Assembly (NCBI GenBank): GCA_949710005.1
Contig: OX453275.1
Span: 29,609,218 to 29,673,217 of the forward strand
Direction of reading: 5' to 3'
Origin: Ricordea florida
Taxonomy: Eukaryota > Cnidaria > Anthozoa > Corallimorpharia > Ricordeidae
Length of the DNA: 64,000 nucleotides
Shown: piece by piece, positions 60,701-64,000 of the stretch
Layout of the letters: each line of letters begins with the position of its first letter
How positions within the stretch are numbered: the stretch's first letter is position 1
Position numbers and translations under genes: made by a program
Notes under the pieces: generated by a model
Database searches by the model: none
What the model was told of the DNA's origin: nothing
Seen by the model: the letters and a program-made list of their open reading frames with translations, nothing else

Positions 60701-62869
60701 AATTGATGGGATGTTAGATGTTGTTCTTAGATGTTGGTCTCTCTTGGTGGAGGCACAGTAGTGTAGCGGTTAGCGTGTCGGACTTCCGAGCAGAAGGTTT
60801 GGAGTTCGAGCCCTGGTGCTGGCACTGTGTTGTTTCCTTAGACAAGGAACTTTACTCCACACTCTATCTCTCTCCACCCAGGGCCCGGTTGTTCGAAGCA
60901 GGGTTAAGGTAACCCAGGATTAGTGCGAATTCAAAATGCTGATATAAGAGCTTAAAAAGCACATTCAGTATAATTCTTTTTGAATACAATTTGATGATTG
61001 TATGCTCTGAATAAAATAGAAAAAGTTATCGGAGTAAACGCTTTTTAACAAGAGAAAAAGAAACCCATGTTAAAATTTAACCCTGGGTTAGCGCTAATCG
61101 GCCTTCGAACAACCGGCCCCAGGTGTATAAATGGGTACCGACGATACAATGCTGGGGGTGACCCTGCGATGGACTAGCATCCCATCCAGGGGGGGGGGGA
61201 GTAATAATACTCCCAGGTGCTTCATGCTATTGAAACCGGGATAAGCTGACGGCCGTGCAGGCCATAAGGCCCGTGTGCGCCTTTACCTAGATGTTGTTCT
61301 TAGGGTGCACTCATTTCTTAGAAGGGATGGGTGGGTCGGAGGAATTCAGGGATGGGTCAATAACTTTTTATCTGCCCACAAGGAAGAAATTTGACACAAG
61401 GAGGAGGAGGGGAGGTCACTTCAATCTTTTAATATTATACGAGTCGGAGGTTGCGTTATTCTAACAGGTGAGTTTGCGTGAAGAACTACGGGATTGTTGC
61501 ACAATCCAGCCACAAAGCATTTTTGTCAGGAGAAAGGGGGTGGGTCACTATAAATTTAACTTCTTCTCGGGGGAGGGTCAGGGGATGGCTGGGGGATTTT
61601 ACATTCATGCTCATACCGATTCCTCCGGTCTACCCCCTCCCCCAGCCTTCTAAAAAGTGCATGCTCCCTTAATCCAGAACAACAATATTTGCCCGAAATA
61701 GTAGAACTGAGGTCCAAGAGAATCGGCCAGGAAAACATCAACCAGGGAACCGGTATATTACCCACAGTTCCAAGTCAGAATGACATGAGTAAATTTACTA
61801 CGATGTGAGGCTTACAATAAAGTGCCAACCACTCTTAAGGCTTAAACGGCAATAAATGGACACGTAACAGTAGAAAAAAAAAACATCAAATGAAATACCT
61901 TTGATACACCTGATCACAACTGTCTTTCGTGTCCTCAAACAGGCGATAGATTTCAATAAAACACAACCTAAACTCTATATCATCTGTAAAAAGAAAGGAA
62001 AAGACTTTTACAAAATATCCAAAGGAAAATATGCGCGCTGATTGGTTAAAAATCGTGTTTCTATAACTCGATCGAAACACAAAAAAGTTGTCGTTGGCTA
62101 TTTTCAAAAAGAAATAGAAAACATTTTGTTCGTGTTTCTATCGAGTTTTAGTATAAATCTACTAGCGCTCTATCACAAATGCCGCGCTCTGATTGGCTAC
62201 GCTACTCACTATCTATTCTGTGATAGATAGCGAGTAGCGTAATGGCGGCCGCTTCTTCACGTTTTCGAAGTGTCCATAAAGAAGATTTAGACAGTTTACT
62301 GGTCGAGGCTGTTCCAGAAAAGACAAAGTTTTGAACGACTAGTAGATTTACACTAAAACAATTAGATTATTCGCTCTCGATTTCTATGCGTGATAGTTGA
62401 CTCGGGCTGCGCCCTCGTCAACTATCACGCGATAGAAATCTCGAGCTCATAATCTAATTGTTTAATAGAAACACACGTAAAACTTTGCGAGAACTCGAAA
62501 AAGCAGTGGAAACACTCGCCTATCGGCTCGTCTTCCCAGAGCATTTCTCGTTCTCCCAAACTTCCACTCGTGTTTCTATAACTCGACAGAAACACAGAAA
62601 ATGTTTTCCATTTCTTTAATGTTAAAAAAGGAAGCTACATGTATGCCTTTAATAGTACAGTGCTGCCCTGAGGTAACGGAGCATTTACTTACGCAGCATT
62701 TTAACCAGCTCTTTTGTCAGTGTACATGAATGTAATGAGCAAGATGGCGACGTTTCGCTCTTTGTTAGAGTGCAAGTTTCAACTCACCTGGAATACAGTC
62801 TATTGCTTTCTTGTAGACAATTTCCGGGACTTTTCCAGCGAGAAATGTATCTGAAACAGCTTCCTGACT
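37498..62869 (-). CDS. UTP6: UTP6 (U3 snoRNA-associated protein 6), 3' two-thirds, at least 12 exons
   Basis: UTP6 is a HAT-repeat scaffold in the UTP-B part of the nucleolar small-subunit processome and is needed for 18S pre-rRNA processing. Minus-strand exons: 62788-62869, 61899-61983, 58945-59051, 58471-58542, 54535-54612, 48360-48486, 48057-48115, 46705-46782, 45348-45454, 44219-44279, 41449-41521 and 37498-37658. All neighbouring phases match except between 58471 (phase 1 out) and 54612 (phase 0 in), where one exon is missing. HAT-type motifs are visible: LWSEYLRLHI, LWNQWLEWC, RERYVEWTLATKG and DLWLEFIRLEL. The C-terminal exon carries the diagnostic LYWRAVKVLNG. The first roughly 200 residues are not in the window as far as I can see. 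Introns are loaded with transposons; one holds a CR1/L2-like element on the same strand. Confidence 0.9.
37812..37985. repeat. Foldback element, GTGCACCTACCCCTCCC family, copy A
   Basis: The left arm GGATCAATATCAGTTTCTGG continues GCAACTGTGCACCTACCCC. The right arm is its reverse complement, ending GATATTGATCC. A shorter copy is at 41622-41718. Confidence 0.85.
38390..38690. repeat. Diverged direct repeat, about 110 bp units
   Basis: Two copies share AAAGCTAGRAACAGARTAAC and CTCATCAGGGARYCTTCT, with starts about 180 bp apart. A third weaker copy is near 38985-39050. Confidence 0.7.
39255..39412. mobile_element. Small inverted-repeat element
   Basis: TTTACTGGGGATTATAGGGG near 39270 and CCCCTATAACCTCCAGTAAA near 39385 are inverted repeats. 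Confidence 0.75.
39745..40060. repeat. Direct repeat with inverted third copy
   Basis: GAATAATCAACCTCTCGTTC plus AATGGTTTGACATATAA recurs about 140 bases on with changes. A shorter inverted copy (TATATGTTAAACCATGGAAT) follows at about 40040. Confidence 0.7.
40226..40558. mobile_element. Poly-G/C-ended element, copy 4
   Basis: It starts CCCGGGGGGGTACTC and ends GGAGTACCCCCCCTCCCCGG. The interior repeats TACCCTGTTTAAGACAAA. GATCAAACAC lies on both sides, a 10 bp target duplication. Confidence 0.88.
41040..41175. repeat. Foldback element with GCGAAGCGC core
   Basis: The arms GTCCGTACTGTAAAATACGG plus TTTTTTCCCGTCGATTTATGG and their reverse complements surround CCCAAGCGCGAAGCGCGCGGG. The stem is about 60 bp. 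Confidence 0.85.
41449..41521 (-). CDS. UTP6: UTP6 exon (VRELYEAALDVFGSSHP)
   Basis: It has 24 codons plus one base between TTTTCAG and CCCTG/GTAGGT. The LYEAAL...FGS pattern is a conserved UTP6 HAT segment. Confidence 0.87.
41622..41718. repeat. Foldback element, GTGCACCTACCCCTCCC family, copy B
   Basis: AACTGTGCGCCTACCCCTCC and GGAGGGGTAGGTACACAGTT face each other with a short loop; it ends near TTGATCC as in copy A. Confidence 0.82.
41747..41845. mobile_element. pogo/mariner-like MITE
   Basis: It starts ACAGTCGAACCTCGCTATCT and ends GATAGAGAGGTTTTACTGTA, with GTTCGAGATAAC repeated inside. The ends and TA flanks resemble pogo/Tc1-mariner derived elements. Confidence 0.75.
42230..43000. 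repeat. Inverted repeat pair around a GGCTAACGGTTAA repeat
   Basis: Arms at about 42268-42380 and 42880-42985 share GGCAAACAAACCGGGTTGCC in opposite orientation, with moderate identity. Between them, 42400-42560 holds 30-odd base diverged repeats of TTTTACGGCTAACGGTTAA. Confidence 0.7.
43380..43630. repeat. Second copy of the GTTAACCGT/GCCGTAAAA repeat
   Basis: GGGGTTAACCGTGAGCCGTA and TTTAGCCGTAAAAAATGTCA are followed by AAAAGTCACCACCCCATTGA. This is the reverse complement of the arrangement at 42392-42580. Confidence 0.72.
43631..43738. repeat. 15 bp minisatellite
   Basis: About seven nearly identical copies of GAGACCCTCTTGCTT. Because the unit is a multiple of three, both strands stay open and give false repeat proteins. 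Confidence 0.95.
43785..44046. mobile_element. MITE copy B (inverted relative to 4.4 kb)
   Basis: It is bounded by AGAGAAAATGAGG and CCTCATTTTCTCT, with inner ATGATAAGGGGACAGAATC ends. It is the reverse complement of 4423-4723 with a shortened centre. Confidence 0.88.
44047..44150. repeat. Duplicated right end of the MITE
   Basis: Two extra tandem copies of TATCATATCAGACGGGGTTA followed by TGTTCTCTTTCCTCATTTTCT directly follow the MITE. Confidence 0.9.
44219..44279 (-). CDS. UTP6: UTP6 exon (LLRPASLSFFRKCINLELIQ)
   Basis: It has 61 bases between GACTCAG and TTCAG/GTAAAC. It is too short to appear as an ORF; it was identified by phase and by the FFRK...LE pattern. Confidence 0.82.
45348..45454 (-). 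CDS. UTP6: UTP6 exon (MRERYVEWTLATKGIKK)
   Basis: It has 107 bases between TTTTCAAG and AGAG/GTGAGA. It contains the HAT motif RYVEW and KKTRKLYK. Confidence 0.88.
45618..45661. repeat. (GTTT)n(GTAT)n microsatellite
   Basis: GTTT repeats pass into GTAT repeats at the left border of the satellite array. Confidence 0.92.
45665..46680 (+). repeat. Satellite array, 105/106 bp units in a 211 bp higher-order repeat
   Basis: About nine to ten units contain GCTACTGAACAGTACTGTAC, TGGTACTGTTTGTTTTACTA and CATGCAGTGTGACCATTCTT. Alternating units differ consistently (TTCTCATCTG versus TTTTTCATCTG; TTTGTAAAG versus TTTGAAAG), giving a 211 bp period. Open frames of 75 codons repeat at exactly that spacing but are by-products. 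Confidence 0.95.
46705..46782 (-). CDS. UTP6: UTP6 exon (LLLWNQWLEWC)
   Basis: It has 26 codons, phase 0. The acceptor is CTGTTTAG; the donor GAA/GTTAGT is weaker than usual. It lies immediately beside the satellite array. Confidence 0.82.
47041..47212. mobile_element. Small inverted-repeat element
   Basis: GGTAAAAGGGAGGTGCCGAC plus GTTT faces AAACGTCAGCACCCCTCTCT plus TTTACC. The internal GACGAAGGGCTAACGC is shared with 1.85 and 8.33 kb. Confidence 0.78.
48057..48115 (-). CDS. UTP6: UTP6 exon (HTDFAAALKSVKTK)
   Basis: It has 59 bases between TTCACAG and ACCAAG/GTAAGA, in phase with both neighbours. Confidence 0.82.
48360..48486 (-). CDS. UTP6: UTP6 exon (ALSVCERATKLFKTSVVLW)
   Basis: It has 42 codons plus one base between CACACAG and CAAG/GTACTA. 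It contains the HAT signature VVLWSEYLRLHILNQ. Confidence 0.87.
48721..51950 (-). mobile_element. CR1/L2-like non-LTR retrotransposon, near full length, inactive
   Basis: The minus-strand RT frame (48913-50931, 672 codons) is open, with MDLSKAFDVIPH, GVPQGSVLGPMLFNIFINDL and the YADD catalytic motif, plus a C-terminal domain ending in LWNALPEALRTC. Upstream lie apurinic-type endonuclease pieces (GHINANGIGG, ITETKLDA, VAIYRPP, AGDFNADL). The endonuclease frame is broken by a TGA near 51568, a frameshift near 51115, a TAA near 50995 and a shift into the RT frame. The 3' end is AATAAAGTT and an (ATGT)n tail (plus strand CATA, 48721-48742). It sits in a UTP6 intron on the same strand. Confidence 0.92.
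51951..52509. other. Intron sequence, minor repeats only
   Basis: TATCTCGGGATATTCAA occurs twice about 70 bp apart beside CTGATTGGCTC. A degraded tRNA-like stretch with GGGTTTGATTCCC lies at about 52335. No exon seen. Confidence 0.5.
52510..54290 (+). mobile_element. Degenerate non-LTR retrotransposon
   Basis: Plus-strand RT pieces (LLDLSKVFDTVNHQILFDKL, HYGIRGLPR) and a C-terminal region with NYNTRHANSFRL are interrupted by many stops and shifts. It probably ends near the A-rich CAAATAAACTATACTAGAC at 54270-54290. Confidence 0.8.
54535..54612 (-). CDS. UTP6: UTP6 exon (RVKHVLELFSLADNKSLL)
   Basis: It has 26 codons, phase 0 on both sides, between CTCTTCAG and TGG/GTAAGA. One exon encoding a W..Y..F-type HAT segment should lie between this and 58471 but was not found. 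Confidence 0.78.
54655..54957. repeat. Foldback repeat, AGTATAAATACTCAGGTG family
   Basis: It matches 9955-10145 and additionally carries the stem GTGATTCTCGGTGAATATTC / GAGTATTCACCGAGAATCAT around CGCCTCGACTTCGTCTCGG. Confidence 0.8.
54961..55251. mobile_element. MITE with GGGACGGACC ends and TAA target duplication
   Basis: The ends GGGACGGACCATTAGAAAAG and CTTTTCTAATGGTCCGTCCC are about 30 bp perfect inverted repeats flanked by TAA. The interior repeats TGCATGAATTTTTTTT-like units. Confidence 0.92.
55640..55805. repeat. Foldback repeat with GAGCGCTGCGAGCGAG core
   Basis: GGCGCGAAGATACGAATTT / AAATTCATATCTTCGCGCC-type arms enclose AACATTTTACGAGCGCTGCG and AGCGAGTAAAATATTG. It is related to 15.9-16.1 kb. 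Confidence 0.8.
55806..56900. other. Intron sequence without recognised exon
   Basis: The missing UTP6 exon could lie between 54.6 and 58.5 kb. I inspected this stretch and saw no splice-bounded frame with a HAT motif. Otherwise featureless. Confidence 0.4.
56907..58400 (+). mobile_element. Cluster of three retrotransposon remnants
   Basis: Two separate C-terminal tails lie first: 56950-57135 (AITIVIGAPGSMSKNA, LQLSAILGTALLLRKVL) and 57380-57560 (IPVVTGALGVIKKALEKHV, ELQKITL). The second leads into a (GAT)n run at 57617-57670. An RT middle portion follows at 57690-58210 (GAPGPDGVQGYWLKY, WINYRKAYDIVPHSWI). All are broken by stops. Confidence 0.8.
57617..57670. repeat. (GAT)n microsatellite
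   Basis: GATGATGATGAT run with minor interruptions, probably the 3' tail of the preceding retroelement remnant. Confidence 0.9.
58471..58542 (-). CDS. UTP6: UTP6 exon (YQLFEQAVDNVPT)
   Basis: It has 72 bases between CTGACAG and CAACAG/GTGAGA. The reading TRWCELELQMYQLFEQAVDN fits a HAT helix pair. Confidence 0.82.
58945..59051 (-). CDS. UTP6: UTP6 exon (FPNSEEVWNAVACRPLD)
   Basis: It has 107 bases between TTTTTAG and TTTCAG/GTATCG, with phases matching both neighbours. Confidence 0.85.
59345..59520. repeat. Inverted partner of the 5.3 kb repeat
   Basis: It contains TCTGAAAGCGCTCCATGTCT and TAGTAGCCGGAGATTTCTCC, the reverse complement of 5255-5430. Confidence 0.85.
59770..60571. mobile_element. 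Non-autonomous DNA transposon with TAAAGT target duplication
   Basis: The ends CAGGCCTTCTGACAGGGTGC and GCACCCTGTCAGAAGGCCTG are about 22 bp perfect inverted repeats. TAAAGT flanks both sides (59764-59769 and 60572-60577). The subterminal regions carry repeated ATTGTGCGGGA units. No transposase. Confidence 0.92.
60731..61287 (+). mobile_element. tRNA-derived SINE interrupted by a nested MITE
   Basis: An A box (TAGTGTAGCGGTTAGCG) and a B box (GGAGTTCGAGCCC) mark a tRNA-like head. The body continues to GGTACCGACGATACAATGCT and GCGATGGACTAGCATCCCAT and ends CGCCTTTACC. TAGATGTTGTTCTTAG flanks it on both sides (60715-60730 and 61288-61303), a 16 bp target duplication typical of LINE-driven insertion. 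Confidence 0.9.
60883..61117. mobile_element. MITE nested in the SINE
   Basis: GCCCGGTTGTTCGAAG and CTTCGAACAACCGG are inverted ends. The flanking SINE sequence is split at CCAGG, repeated on both sides. The interior ends also carry AACCCAGGATTAGTGC / GTTAGCGCTAATCGG. Confidence 0.85.
61301..61675. mobile_element. Probable MITE with diverged inverted ends
   Basis: Left TTAGAAGGGATGGGTGGGTC plus GGAGGAAT and right ATTCCTCCGGTCTACCCCCT ... CCTTCTAAAAAGTGCA are imperfect inverted repeats, similar in style to the Harbinger-like MITEs. Confidence 0.6.
61899..61983 (-). CDS. UTP6: UTP6 exon (FRLCFIEIYRLFEDT)
   Basis: It has 85 bases between TTTACAG and CAAAG/GTATTT. It joins in phase to form DDIEFRLCFIEIYRLFED. 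Confidence 0.85.
62030..62600. repeat. Nested pair of foldback elements
   Basis: The outer element has GTGTTTCTATAACTCGA-type ends (62050 and 62568). Inside it, 62151-62466 is a copy of the 18.64-18.97 kb element, with the stem GTGATAGTTGACTCGGG / CTCGTCAACTATCACGCGA around CTGCGCC. Confidence 0.8.
62788..62869 (-). CDS. UTP6: UTP6 exon (LAGKVPEIVYKKAID)
   Basis: It has 27 codons plus one base; donor CAG/GTGAGT. FLAGKVPEIVYKKAIDCIP matches the mid-protein segment of UTP6. It is the most 5' exon found. Confidence 0.85.
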
Positions 62870-63104
62870 CTAAGAATCAGACAAGAATGACAGGAATGAA
62901 CATCTTTGGTTGAATAAATAATACCTTGTACATGACTATACACTGTACATCTATAGTACACTGTCTATGCAGTTTTTTGTAGTAATGTATGTAATCTCTG
63001 AGTAAAACAGTCATTCTACAGTACCGAGTGTTAATGTGCTTGTACCTACTGCAAGCTGTGCCAAGGCGAGATACAGCTGTATGCATTTTCTTGAAATAAT
63101 CGAT

Positions 63105-63500
63105 TAGAGTACTAAAGTGTGACGTCACAAATATCTCAATTTTTGAAATTATGGGATTTATTAAGATGTTTGCAAACAGCATGATGAAAAATGCCTACAG
63201 GCCAAAAATCAGCCTCTCATTTCAATTTTCGAGTGAGATATTGCAACGTTTACGCTCCAATGATTCCATACAAATCCTTCTAATTTTGTCTCGGTTCTAA
63301 ACGTTTGGAACCGAGACAAAATTAAAAGGATTTGTATGGAATCACTGGAGCGTAAACGTTGCAATATCTCACTCGAAAATTGAAATGAGAGGCTGATTTT
63401 TGGCCTGTAGGCATTTTTCATCATGCTGTTTGCAAACATCTTAATAAATCCCATAATTTCAAAAATTGAGATATTTGTGACGTCACACTTTAGTACTCTA
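63105..63500. repeat. 396 bp nearly perfect palindrome
   Basis: TAGAGTACTAAAGTGTGACG at the left equals the reverse complement of the right end. The arms are about 193 bp around a roughly 10 bp centre near 63302, and I see only a few mismatches. TGACGTCA lies near both ends. Confidence 0.95.
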
Positions 63501-63511
63501 TTGGCAGTAAA

Positions 63512-63665
63512 TGAATGTGTTTATTAACTGGATGTGAGTGCCGGACAGGAATATATTTGACCCGAGGCCATGACGTACAGACCGAGCGCAGCGAGCCCTG
63601 TACATCATGGCAAAGAACCAAATATTTTCCTGTCCAGCCCAACCTAACCCAGTTAATAAGCATTT
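63512..63665. repeat. Foldback element with GAGCGCAGCGAGC core
   Basis: TTTATTAACTGG / CCAGTTAATAA outer arms and GGACAGGAATATATTTG / CAAATATTTTCCTGTCC inner arms enclose CATGACGTACAGACCGAGCG and CAGCGAGCCCTGTACATCAT. Confidence 0.82.
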
Positions 63666-64000
63666 ATCTTCTCGTATATTTCCCATTTTGCAGCAGCCGC
63701 ATCTGGGACATAAGCGGGGTAGTCCGGTTTACAGCCTTTCTTGCATTATTGCATACAGGCTTCAACACAGAGGTTTTGCTTCATAATGCTTATCAATCGA
63801 AGCGTTCCCGGAGCACAGGAGTTATTGATAACACCAGGGAAGAAGGGGAGTTTAGATACAAGGAGTTCGGTAATAAATTCATGTCCTATATACACCAAAC
63901 ATTTAAAGCATTGTAACTCTTCTGCTTTTCAAGATATTTTGCTGAAGAAATTCATGTAAACAAAGCATCAAGTAAGAAACAACGTGTAGAGGTATAAGAT
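63666..64000. other. Right edge, no feature resolved
   Basis: Short unrelated ORFs only. Upstream UTP6 exons are expected further right. Confidence 0.5.

Overview
The window is AT-rich metazoan nuclear DNA, most likely from an anthozoan cnidarian such as a stony coral. The reasons are split genes with GT/AG introns, animal-only families (polycystin-1-like, noggin, rhodopsin-class GPCR), and very dense small inverted-repeat transposons plus CR1/L2-like retrotransposon relics. Nothing suggests bacterial, plasmid or viral DNA. The species assignment is inference.

Four host genes are visible, all on the minus strand. (1) A polycystin-1-like gene occupies about 14.9 kb down to 2.2 kb. I resolve twelve exons with matching splice phases. 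They encode an REJ region, a GAIN/GPS autoproteolysis site, the first membrane helix, a PLAT domain, further helices and the start of the extracellular polycystin loop. Its 5' and 3' ends are not resolved. (2) A single-exon class A GPCR lies at 20.28-19.17 kb. It carries an in-frame TGA after codon 20, so it may be a fresh pseudogene. (3) A two-exon noggin gene (BMP antagonist) lies at 31.36-24.91 kb. Its 5.7 kb intron holds an antisense retrotransposon relic. (4) The 3' two-thirds of UTP6, a small-subunit processome protein made of HAT repeats, is spread over at least twelve small exons from 62.87 kb to its stop codon at 37.50 kb. One internal exon was not found and the 5' exons probably lie beyond the right edge.

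The rest is introns and intergenic DNA filled with repeats. These include a CR1/L2-like non-LTR element with a long open RT but a broken endonuclease (48.7-51.9 kb); four other retrotransposon relic regions; a tRNA-derived SINE with a 16 bp target duplication and a nested MITE (60.73-61.29 kb); and several MITE families with visible target duplications. There are also four elements with poly-G/C ends and copy-specific internal repeats, foldback palindromes including a nearly perfect 396 bp one at 63.1-63.5 kb, a 105/106 bp satellite with a 211 bp higher-order repeat (45.7-46.7 kb), and a 15 bp minisatellite (43.6 kb).

The genes show no operon-like cooperation: receptor/channel, GPCR, secreted morphogen antagonist and ribosome biogenesis factor are unrelated neighbours. 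No previously undescribed multi-gene system is evident. The most unusual material is in the repeats and in the nonsense-interrupted GPCR.
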